Assembly: GCA_963662175.1 (NCBI GenBank)
Contig: OY759223.1
Coordinates: forward strand, 16,222,249 to 16,286,248
Length of the DNA stretch: 64,000 bases
From: Aradus depressus
Lineage: Eukaryota; Arthropoda; Insecta; Hemiptera; Aradidae
Direction: 5' to 3'
The position numbers and the translations under genes are program-made. Shown here in pieces: positions 23,601 through 36,500 of this stretch (position 1 is the first letter of the stretch; each line of letters starts with the position of its first letter). The notes below the pieces were generated by a model, which had not been told where the DNA came from, did no database searches, and was given only the letters and a program-made list of their open reading frames with translations.

Positions 23601-26600
23601 CAAACATAGATGTTGATATTGATTAGAAATGTGTAGTTATTGGATCTAAATAATTAAGAATACATTTTAGGACGATGAAATATAAAAACAATAACAATGA
23701 ATGCTCACAAAATATAAATAATAATAAATAAAATCAATTATAAATAAATAAAATAAAAAGGCATTTAATACGTTTTTGCGAAGTTGTAAAAAAATCGCAC
23801 TGGTGATCCTGTCGTTGTCCTTTCTGATGCCATGAAGTTTCTTTAACTAAATAGTATAATTTTAATGAATCTGTAAGAAAATAAATAAAAACAAATAATA
23901 AAATAATATATAAAGAAAAAAAATAAAGTGCGATGGCCGGGAATCGAACCCGGAACAACTGCTTGGAAGGCAACTATGCTCACCATTACACCACCATCGC
24001 TATACTCTGGAGTGACCGTAAATAGTGACAGGAACTCATAGATCATACTAGATCTCAGGTATCAATGATATATAATGTAGATAAATAGTTTCAATTAATT
24101 AGGATGTACTATTAATATTTTAAGGTGACCATAATTAATTCATAATTTTACATCGACAGGAATAAGAAATATACAAGAAGTTATGTAATCGGTCAGAAAT
24201 TCGAAGTTAGGTTTTCTCCAAAAATTCATGTTTTTGAAACCCTAATTCCATAAATGAAAAAAAAAAAAAAAAAAAAAAAAAAACATTAAGGCGTAGTAAA
24301 GGTCCACGCCGTAGATTTTCCGTGAAAACGTCGGGATAAAATTTTTCATTTTCTTTTCGATGCTGCCGTAGCTCTTGCATTTGCTCGGCACTAGACTTTT
24401 TAGGTTTTTTAAATTCCTTTTGATGCGAGCTTTCCTCTAATTTGCGTTTTCTATAATTTCGCGCATATTTACGATTCATATTTTTTTGCAATTTTCAATG
24501 TAATACCGATTTTTACAAAAATTTCGCCCAATATTTTTATTGTTTCACTTTGAGTCCTAGTACTGCTCCTCCTCAACCTCTTTACAATGACACCTGAATC
24601 AACGTCCTATCTAAACGCGTTATCAAGCTACACTAATTTTTAATTTTACACAACGCTAATTCGCAACAATCATCCGCCGGCGCCCACACTAGCACGATAA
24701 CGTCACAGGCAAAACAAACACGTACAGACATGCTCTATACATTGTGACCTCAACCGTTGTTATCGCATTATTAGTCTCGTAGTTATTAGCGATTGAAATC
24801 TGACGGTACTTTGTAACACAAGAAAGTTTGACAGGTTATCACTGTGCTTAACGAGCGAATAGACGTTTTCACGTCTAAATATTTTGTCTGTCCATGTGTG
24901 AACATGATAACTCCTGATAGAATGACTATATAGATAGATACGAAATATGTTTTTCCAGAACCCTCTTAAGATGATACTTGATTGATTTTCAGTCAAATCT
25001 GCCAAAGGGAAGGGGGGATTAGAGAGGAGGCTTAGCACAAAAACTCTTATAAGTGCCGATGTAAAGAATGTATCGACTTGACATTTCATATTTAAATTTA
25101 AAACCCCATAAGGACGGTACCTAGTAATTTTCCGCGAAATCGGCAGAAAGGGAGGGAAGATCAGAGAAGGAGTGCTCGACTGAAAAGCCCAAATAACTGC
25201 CGATATAATGAATGTATCGACATTTAGTATGAGGATTCACAAAACATAAGGCAAGTCAAATGTTGATTTTTAGCCCATAATGTTCTCTAAGTTTGAATCA
25301 ACATTCTTTTTTGAATGATGTCTACATGAATGATTGACCCAACATAAAATTTACATTTTTGATATAAAAGAGCATTTCAAAATATTAACAGTTACTTACT
25401 TCGGTGTGGGTCTCAAGAATGTTGGCTCTGTAGAAGAGATATCTGGCAACAGGTTCTGCAGCTTTCAAATCCCCCAATTGTGTGTATGTCATCAACGTGT
25501 ACAGGGAAGCTTTGAACTCCTTCAGTTGAGCTACAACATTAATTAATTACAAATCAGTCAAATGATAGCGTCAACAGCAAAAGGTGTGTTCATAACGTGA
25601 TCCGGATCTATGATCCATAATGGATGGTAAACACTTTTTTTTTCAGGCCAAAAAACAAAAGAACTTATGGCTATGCGCATTTTCTCTCACATTCTAAAAA
25701 AAAAAAAATTCTAATCTAATCTTTCAATATTGGTAAAAAAATAAATATAATTAAAATGAATAAAATATCGATATATAAAAAATAATGGTATTAGAGTAGG
25801 ATATATCATGTTTATAGTGGTTTATTTATAGTATTGGAATTTGAAAGATGTAAAGGTGATATTGACAAATTTGAATTTATTAGAAAATTTGACAATTAAT
25901 GTTATATAATACATGATTGGAATATTATTTTTTATATATCATTCTGTATTTAGGAGAGTCCTGATCTGTATTTTTAATAATATGTGAAATAATAGTTATG
26001 GGAATTGTAATTATAATGGTTATTGTTATTTAAAAGATTTATGTTTTTTTAGAATTGATAATGACTAGTGTCGAAACGTCTGAAATGAAATAAAGAAAAT
26101 ATTGTTTAAACTATAAATACCTTGATTGCCTCAATTACCAATATTGAAAGATTACATAAGTAAGCTATATTAAATTCAACTTGATAATATTCTAATCTAA
26201 TTTAAAAACTTTTTTTTTTTGTAAATATATATGTACAGAAATGAATAACAAATACATATATTGAACCCTCTAAAGCAAGAGGTTACACTTGGATAGGTTA
26301 GTTAGTTATTGTGACTCATGCCCGGGCTTTAACGAGGTCATATCGCCTACTAACAAAGCGCTCTGGACGAAATGAGCCCGAAGTGGGAGTCCTAAATTTT
26401 GCCTACCCACTTAGATTAGAAGGTGTTTAACGAATACCTGACATTGTACCAAGGATCATCGCTTAACGTCCCATCCGAAGGACGGCGTGCTTAAGTTTAT
26501 TTCACCCCCTGCACTCTCTCATTTTCATATTATTCCAGCATTACTCGCTACATAAAAGAAATTTGTTGCTATCAGCGGCATTGTTTTATTGTACTACGTA

Positions 26601-29600
26601 ATTCTGATATTGTTTACATATTTATTTTCCTTATTACTTATTCTTTTATCATTTATTCTTATTGTCAACACTGTCTAATTATTGTTTTTGAACAGATTAA
26701 GGAATAAAAAAAATATAGGGAATGATAAATTTAAAAGTATTTAATAAAACATTTCCTAATTCTTTCTCAATAAATCATGGTATACAGACTGATTATAGTG
26801 TATCTTTTGACGAAAATTATCTAAATGTCCGACTTTAAAATGTATAGATATAATAAAAATATAAATAAATAAAAAAAAGTTCCTCCGGGCCGGATTTGAA
26901 CCAGCGACCTATGGATATCAATGTTGTCCTACTACAGTCCACCGCTCTACCAACTGAGCTACCAGAGGAGATGACGAGAACCAGTTTTATGTTTTTACAT
27001 ATTCATAATTATACCACTGATGATACATTATGAAGACCGCTCTATAGGTTTGTTTTTGTAACTAAATGTTACCTATTCAGGTTTATTCATGTAGGATAGG
27101 GGTTTTTAACGATGTGATTGTGCAAGCTCGGGGCCATCTCTTAACGTCCTATCCTAAGGACGGTGTGCATAAGGTTTTTTCACCTCCCAGATAAGAAACC
27201 TATAGGCCTCGGCCGAGTTTCGAACCCGCGATCTTTAGGTCAGTAGATATACAGGAGCAGGCCTGCTCGCTGGTCTCTTGGAATGATTGTAAGAAGCGTT
27301 GCACTTCGTATTTTTAGTCGGTGAGGTAAAACTTGGTCCTCTAGGTAGGTAGGAGGGAGTGAAGAACTAGGCTTTATGTCTATTCCAAAAACATTGGCCG
27401 AATATCACTGACCTACCTTTAAGACTAAGTTTCACCCACCAAACTATAGTATTAGTATAGCAAGATGCGTACAAAACCCACTTGCGACGGAAGGTTTCTT
27501 CTGTTCCGTTCCTTCTTCGTAGAGCCAGTCAGAGTTGTCCCGGGGATGAGGCCATCCGAACTCACCCTCTTCATTGGTGGAGGCCTTCTTCAGTCGGTCC
27601 AGTGCCTCTGCGGAGTGGTCACTCTTCACCGACACCAAGGCATGACAAAGCATGGCTAGGGTGCAACCATCCAGAGGGGAGATAATGTGAGCCTCGAGGT
27701 ACTTCTTTGCAAGGGAGACCGCTTCCGAGTCTTTCTGAATACAAAAGATAAGAAAAACAAAAAATTAGACCCACCGTCAAGATAGAAAATAACTTTACCT
27801 TATTATATTTTCTTAAAGATATATATATAACGTCCCATCCGAAGGACTGCGTGCTTAAGTTTATTTTACCTCCCAGATAAAATAAACTAAGGGCCTCGGT
27901 CGGATTTCCCACGAACTTGAGCTCAGAAGGCAAGCACGCATATCACTGAGCTACCGGCGCCCTCTGGAAGATCGAGGTTGATTTAAGTATTTACAGGTCA
28001 GAATACATTTCTGCGTTTCTGTGTCGATTATAGTGGATAGGTAATGAGATAAATAAAAAACAATGTACTAAGAACTTGTTTAACTTAATATCTAAGTTGA
28101 GGAAGGCGGACATATTGTGGAAACTTGTAATAAATGAATAAAACAAACTTATTTTTGAAATATTGTCTATTCCACTAAAGATCTTTAGTGGAATAGACAA
28201 TATTTCAAAAATAAGTTTGTTTTATTCATTAACTTAATTTCTTTGTGGGTAGGCGGACATAATGGACTTAAAACTCACTTGTTAAATAAGTAATACAGAG
28301 ATATGAGTCCAACTAAATATTTGTTATTTACTCCACTAGTTTCGGCAATTTGCCATCCTCACTTGATGAATCTTAATGTAGACAAGGGCTTAAAGAAATA
28401 AGGTCAAGACTATTGTGTCTATTTAGGTCTACTATTTGAAAACAGGGAAGTATAATATAAGCACGCATTTGATCTTTCACTATATAATCTGGATAGAAAC
28501 TGTAACATGAACACATTAGAATAGTCTGGTTGGAAAGGTGACGCCATAACCTCTAGTAAACAACTTATAAAGTAAACAGGTAAACATTGTTGAGGTTATA
28601 ACAAAGACCCAACTAGATCCTGAGATGTGTCCATTTTTTTAACACCTCTACATTAAGTTTCATCACCTGAGGGTGGTAAATTGCCAAAACTAGTGATGCA
28701 AATAACAAATATATAGTTGAACTGATATCTCTGTATTAATTATTGTTTAACAATTATATTGTCTAATTCCTCAAAAATATACACATAAAAGTATCGGTTT
28801 CGGTTTAGCCATCGTCAATGCTAAGTTCAAAAGTGACATTTAAGTTTGCTAGGATGTCATTATGAAATATAGTCCGTATTTCTTATATATAATGTGTATT
28901 CTACTTTAAAACTTTTTTATATAAAATTACTCTTATATTTTATTCATTTTATTAGAATATTAACAATTCAAATATTTGTAAATGTTATGTTAAGGTCAAA
29001 CTCTTTGAGGATGACTCATATTGGTTTTTAACCCCCGACGCAAAAGGAGGGGTGTTATAAGTTTCAAGCCTTTGTCTATGTCTGTCTGTGGCATCGTAGC
29101 TCCAAGACGGCTGAACCGATTTCAAAGCGGTTTTTTCGTTTCAAAACTTGTTATTTGCGAGATGGTTCTTTGGTTTGGTGGAAATCGGGTATGCCATCTC
29201 CAAGATCTTCAGGTTTCATCAGGGTCTATGTAGGGATCTCGGCCTCTATTACTGCTAGAGACTTGGAGACTCAATTCCTGTCCTCGGGGTTAGCTTTAAC
29301 AATGATGAAAGTTTTCTGAGACCCAAACCAACAACTTAATTATTCATCGACCAAAATTTCTTCACCGTTTAATCTGAAGGTTCAGTGATTTATTATTTTA
29401 ATTAAAGATACTTTTGTGTACACCCCATTGTAGAACTGACCTGGTTCTCAATGCCGATACTAAGAAGGGCCACAAGCGTGTCAGCTGTGGTAGCAACAGT
29501 TCTGGCCAGCTCACTGTAACTACTGTTGTCCAGTGCCATGTCCATATAGTGAGCCCTGAAGCTGCCATCTCTCTGTTGGTGGGACCTGATCCATCTCTTC

Positions 29601-30524
29601 AGGTTGACAACCAACTCAGGATCAACTCCCATCACGGACTGCACTCGGGACACCAGATCCAGCACCTCTACGGAGCTCCTGTAACGTTATCATAAATTAT
29701 TTCATAACAATACATTTTTATATTATATGTTATTAGGGTTTTTGTGTTAAATCCTCCATCCCCCTTCCCTTGGGCCGATTTGACTGAAAATCAATTACAG
29801 GGTTCTGATTACACATACCACGTACCTACCGTGTTCACAGACAGACAGGATTTTTCATTTTCATTTTTGGAAACTGAAAGTCAGAAAACATGCAATTCCA
29901 GTGAAAACTCAACATGAAATTTCTGACCGATTATATAACTTCTCCTATACATTGTATAACTGGGAAAAGAAAAACTGACTTGCCTCTGATTAACACAGGT
30001 TATGACTGATAAACCTCTGAATAGCCCAAATTCCTACAAGAATCTCCCCACCTTAAAATTACAGAATTAATTGATAGATTTATTAATATAACCTTATATA
30101 AATCTTTCAATATAAATCTTTATAATCTGTGGTCACAGGGAATAAACTAGTCTAAATTCATATCTTTTCAGTGCAGCACTTTTCTACTTTTGCATTAATC
30201 GTGTAAATCCAGTTTTTGTGATAAATAAATTATGTTTGCATCATTATTAATCATATACCTTCTAAATCTATAGGAGTGAATGAAAATTAATATTGTTAAT
30301 CTAATTTTCCCTTAGTTAGCTAATCATTCCCCATCATTTACCTAATTATTGACCACACTTACCTAATTTTACGAGATACCAAGAAACCCAGATCTTTATA
30401 ATTCCGAAAGTATTAGAGTCCTGAGCTCCCAACTTCTTCACACTGCGCAGATGGCTTGGGAGATGATCACAGTACATTTAACTCATTTTTGCCATTTTAC
30501 AACTTAACAACTTATTCCCTGTGA

Positions 30525-30580
<56 letters not shown>

Positions 30581-33500
30581 TGACAAAAATATACATGGAA
30601 CATTTTTTGAAATAGACGATTTTTCCATATAATCAATCGTTTTCGCATCAAGTAAAGCGAGATAATGACATGATATAAGCCGATGAATGGACTGATCAGA
30701 GAATTGTATGAGGCAAATGTATCAAGTATATAGGAGTCAACTATAAACAGGGGAAGAAGCTAATGTATATTCTAAGATACCAGGAGAACAAAAAAAAAAA
30801 ATGAACTTACCAAAAACTGGTCATATTGTGATGATCGCTGAATGAGTGATCAGACTTTTTGAACAGAAGCAGCTTTTGAATATTTGTGCCCAAATTTTTG
30901 ATTAATTTTTGTCGATCACTATTTTTGGTTTGATTTAAATGTAGTTTTAGCCGTTCGTCTGCAATCAGCGGTGCTATTGCTGAGATAGTTGTGGCAAGAC
31001 TGTAAAAATAAACAATAAGAGTCATTCAACCATTTTACAACTAACAACTAACTATAAATAAATATGTATTGATGTTGAACCAATGTATTTCCAACTTAAA
31101 CTTAAATAAAAAACTACCAGAGCGCTCTTTCGTGGCTCTGGTGGACATGCGGCCTACTCTACAGTGGTACTGCTAAATTCTGCCTACCCAGGTATGATAG
31201 TGGTCTTTAAAGAGTATCTGACAGCATACACGCTCAGAACCATCACTTAATTGTCCACTCCGAAGGACGGCATGTTCAAGGTTTATTTTACCTCTTAGAT
31301 AAATAACCTAAGGGCCTAGGACAGGTTTCGAAACAGCGATCTTGAGCTCAGTACGCAAGCATCTCTTATTCTTTTTAATTAACTATGTTGACTTACTTTT
31401 GATTTATAAACAGAGATAAACTCTCATTGTATACTACGTTTTGGGGGTCGCTGAATGCAAATTTGATGTCAAAAATCAAGTTTTGACAGTTACACTTGTC
31501 AAAAAACTGTCATTAATTTTAACTAATAAACAATTTTCTCAAAAAATCCATCCGTAATGTGATTTTCTAGGTTTTAAACGCCGCTGATTTCAAATTTGAT
31601 GTCAAAAACTGTCAATAATTCAAATTTATATACAATTTATTGAATAAATTTTTCAATGATATGATTATATTTGATTTAGAGGCAGCTGAATTCAATTTTA
31701 ATATAAAAAATTGATTTTTGACATTTCCGGTTGTCAAAAAACTGTCAATAATTGAAAATTAAAAGCATCATTATTTTGAATCTATTAATTAGTCTTCCAA
31801 TGGTATAATTTGATGTCAAATCACGGATGGATTTTTTGAGAAAAGTTTTTAAAAGTTAAAATTAATGACAGTTTTTTGACTAGTGTAACTGTCAAAACTT
31901 GATTTTTGTGTCAAATTTGAATTCAGCGACCCCCAAAACATAAAAATACGAAATTTCAGAACAATCCATTCGAGGCATCAAAAGTTACGCTCTAAAGTCT
32001 CTCGAATCGCAAAATACCCATTTAAACTCAATGTTAAACTTTAACACCTTACAGGCACGAGTTAATATGGTCAACAAAATCTGAAAAAATTAAGGGGTCA
32101 TTTCTTCAACATTCTAAACAAAATTCCGGGTGGAGGTCTGAGAAATTTAAACTTTTTCAAAATAAAGGCCACTCTAATGTACACCCTAGGGCCACCGGAA
32201 AGCTTCCCAACGGTGAAAGAACTATCTATATTGGTTATGTAGTTTTTCTGACTACCTCAATTATACAAAGAAACTTTCTCTTTTTAACCCCCGATGCAAA
32301 AGGAGGGGTGTTATAAGTTTGAAGCCTTGTGTCTGTGTGTGTGTCTATCTGTGGCCGTAGCTCCAAGACGGGTGAACCGATTTCAAAGCGTTTTTTTTGT
32401 TTCAAAAGCTGGTATTTGCAAAATGGTTCTTAGCCATCTTCAGGTTTCAACAGAGCCTGGGATCTCGGCCTCTATTACAGCTAGAGACTTAGTATTTGAG
32501 CTCAAATGTTTATGAAACCAAGCCCCTCCCCCCTAAGCCCTTCAAACCCTCCCCACCAAGGTTTCAGTAAAAAAAAATTAATGAATAAAAAAAAAAATTA
32601 AATAGACTTTTATTTAAAATATCAAAACCGGACTTTTTTTAAATTTTTAATTTAATTTGTATATATTTGTTAAATTTGACCACTTCTAAAGAACTTATTT
32701 CATTATTATCGTTTATTTATTGTGTAATATAATTGTTGTTATTGTGGGAAGCTCCATCTCTAATATACTAACAGATATAAAAAAACAGATATAAACAAAT
32801 AAATCTAATCAAACGTCTCGATATATATAAATTTTGGTTAAATTACCTGCTAAATTCAGCGAGAGAAGGTCTCTGTGATGTCTTCAACGAGGGAAGGGAC
32901 AGACCTCCAGCCACCAGAAGAGTGCCTATTTCTGAACCCGGAAGTACTGAATGTGGGATATCCAGATGAAGAACTTGCGAGAAACCAGCCTCATCATTGT
33001 AGTTCCATATTCTAAATAAATATATTGTAAAAAATATGAGCATGGTCGAAGATTTACGGAACTTTTCCATAGTTCAAAAAAAAAACTGAGCAGTGCGCTT
33101 AATTCCATTAAATTAATTTTAGTATAGTTAAATATTACTGGACTATAGAAAAAACTAATCTTAAGGAATAAATAGGTCTGGTTCCGATGTAACCATGTTT
33201 TTTTAATCATTTTTTGAATTTTTTTATATAGGGTGGCCCAAATTCAATGCGACACCCTATTTTCTCTCAGATGGTTGAAGCTAAAAACATGAAACAAACA
33301 CCACTTTTCATTATTTTTCATCTCCTCCTACCTCTTGGAGAGTTATGCCCAACCCAATTTTTTTTTTGTTCCAATAATAACCTATATTTTTAATTTCAAA
33401 TTTTGAAACTAAATTTTTGAAAATAAAATTAACACAAAAATAATATAAAGAAAAACGTATATTTTGTATAAATATTGTCTATTTCACAAAAAAAAAAAAA

Positions 33501-36500
33501 AAAAGTATTTTCGGTATTGCTACCATCTTTACCCACGACTTAACAAATACTAAATAAATCCCATTTAGTATTTGTCGTAGCTGAAGATGGTAGCAATACC
33601 GAAAGTGCTTCCATATTTTTTATATATTTTGTGAAATAGACAATAATTTAAAAAAAACATACGTTTTTCTTTATATTTTCTATTAAGTTAGGTTAGGTTT
33701 TATGACTCATGCCCGGGCTTTAACTACGAGGTCATATCGCCTACTACCAGAGCGCTCTTTCGTCACTCTGGTGGACATGAGCCCGACTCTACTGTGGGAG
33801 TCCTAAATTTTGCCTACCCTAAATTTTTATTCATCTAGGGTAGGGGTCTTTAACGAGTGCCTGACATCGTACAGGCTCGGGACCATCGCTTAACGTCCCA
33901 TCCAAAGGACGGCGTGATTAAGTTTATTTTACCTCCCAGATAAACTAAGGGCCTCGGTCGGGCTACGAACCCACGACCTTGAGCTCAGAAGTCAAGCACG
34001 CATACCACTGAGCTACCGGCGCCCTCTATTAAGTGTTTCACAATATCTCTGGAAAAATGTTAAGTAACACAAAAATAATATTTATGGTATAAGTTATTTA
34101 CCCGAAAATGAAAATCAAGGAAACGTCAGGTCAGTATTCTTATAAAATCAGTTTTCACTACAATTTTTAATTGATACGATTTGTGATTAAGTCATAAGTA
34201 TAAATGGTATCTTATAAAGTGTACTTAGCACCTGAAGTAAAGGGGTTTCAAATTTCAAGTTCATAACTACTCGTACAATCATTTTTGCATTTGAGCGCTC
34301 ACAACTTTCCAATCATATACACACACATCATCACGAATATGGTCAAAATGTATTCATTCCTTGAAACGTGAAAATCCGTTGAAACCTCGATGTCAGGTAT
34401 AAGAAAGCAAAAACTATTGGAAATTTAAATTAATTACCTTATTTCAGCAGATTTTCCCCAGGTGGATGCAAATCCTAGAAAGTTGACTTTCATCTTCTTC
34501 TCCATCCTCCATTTGAGGAGGGTATTCTGATGAGAGGCAGGCCCTCGACCGAAGGCCACGACTCCATGTTCCCAGCTGAGCCAGAAGGTTCGAGATTCTT
34601 CACTGGACAAGATCCCTGGACTAGTTGACGTCAGTAAATGTACTGAATAACCTGAACAAACATCATCATCTTTACATTGTATAAAAACAGTTGTCGTCAG
34701 TAAATGTACCGAGTAACCTGAAATAACATCATCAACTTTACATCGTATAGAAACAGTCGTCATCAGTAAATGTACGGAGTAACCTAAACAAACATCAACA
34801 ACTTTACATCGTATAGAAACAGTTGTCGTCAGTAAATGTATTGAGTATCCTGAACAAACATCGTCGAATGAATGTATCGATAGAATGAACGTATCGACAT
34901 TCACAGAGAGACTTGAGAGGGGGGAGGCGTAACACAAAAACTAATGACTGCCTTGTAATGAATATATCGACACGAAATTCATAGTCCATGAAGGACGATC
35001 CATACTAATTTTTAGCGGAATCAACTGATGGGGGTGGGGGGGAGAAACCGAGGGGGATTCAAAAATCCGATGTATCGACTCAAACTTTAGTATATCGACT
35101 CCTTTTTTGACTTTAAAGAACGAAACTGGCCTGCTTTCTCTCTCATTTTGTACAACATCAGCAAGATAGAACTATAGCCACAGAAAATATGGTGTTTACC
35201 AAATACAGTTTTCGGAATGCAACATGCATTATATTCAATCACACGTTATGCGAATATCAAATATTTTGTTACAATTTACTTATATCGTTACGAATTTAAG
35301 TTCAAATCCCCCAGTTCTTACAAATAGTATCTTACCATGTTTTCCTCTTCCGATCCATGAAACACTGTTGTCCAGGTCGCCAATAACGATCTGGTACATC
35401 CGGAGAGAAGTGTCCTGTACCTCTGACAGACCGATGTGAACTCCACTCCCAGCTCGTACTTCTAACACTATACCTTCCCTGTTTCGAGGTGCTGAAATGA
35501 ATTCGTAACGAAACTCCTCCGCAGTTGAAATCACCATTTGTTCTGAAAAAATAAACAAAACAAAAGATAAAATAAAATTTATATATTTACAATAAATACA
35601 ATTTCAAGAAACATATTTGTTATATGTATAATGGAAAAATAATAATAAAAAAAACATTAAGGCGTAGTCAAGGTCCACGCCGTAGATTTTCTGTGAAAAC
35701 GTTGGGATAAAATCATAATAACATCACAGTCTACCGTAGCACCCGCCATCGACGCACGCGCATTGATGTCCGACGTTGCCAACACGACGATATTTGGTGA
35801 CCGTAATACATACTCGTCTGGCGCTGTCACGTTGCCCGTGATCTCTATATTACCACTGTTTTTGTCAAATTCCTTTTCAATTAAAAAGCCCATCGAGATG
35901 AAATCCATTTTCCCCCCTAAATCTGCAATAAAAAGTTTATATATTCATATATACTTTTTTTTATATATTATGTCCTAGTAGTGCTCCTCAAGCTCTTTAC
36001 AATGACAGCCGAATCAACGTCCTATCTAAACGCGTTGTCACGCTACACTAATTTTTAATTTTACACAACGCTAATTCGCAACAATCATCCGCCGGCGCCC
36101 ACACTAGCACGATAACGTCACAGGCAAAACAAACACGTACAGACATGCTCTATACATTGTGACCTCAACCGTTGTTATCGCATTATTAGTCTCGTAGTTA
36201 TTAGCGATTGAAATCTGACGGTATTTTGTAACACAAGAAAGTTTGACTGGCTATCACTGTGATTAACGAGCGAATAGACGTTTTTACGTCAATACAACAT
36301 TGTAAAAAACAATACTTCCCTTCGCGATCAGCAGTGAGGTAAAAATAAACCAACTTTTATAAACCCACATCAACCACAATGAGTAAAAAAAACAGGCTTT
36401 TGATTTCACCAGTTTAGATCTAATGGCCAATGAGGGCGCCGATATTAGTGGTATGCGTGCTTGCTTACTGAGCTAAAGATAGCGGGTTCCTATACCGGCC

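Noticed and set aside
22642..25399. A hidden micro-exon needed to fix phase between exons 14 and 15
   Set aside because: The downstream tandem donor at 25395 restores phase without it; no convincing micro-exon was seen.
33688..33705. TTAGG-like telomere repeat (GGTTAGGTTAGG)
   Set aside because: Only two units, always at the SINE tail; it is a tail microsatellite rather than interstitial telomere DNA.
34438..34615. Exon 9 starting at 34615
   Set aside because: Phase fits, but the acceptor CTAGTCCAG lacks a pyrimidine tract and would drop residues that fit the FAMeT-type domain; kept only as an alternative.
35657..35908. 83-codon frame as a host gene exon
   Set aside because: It belongs to element F copy 2 and lacks splice sites compatible with exon 8; treated as module Y.
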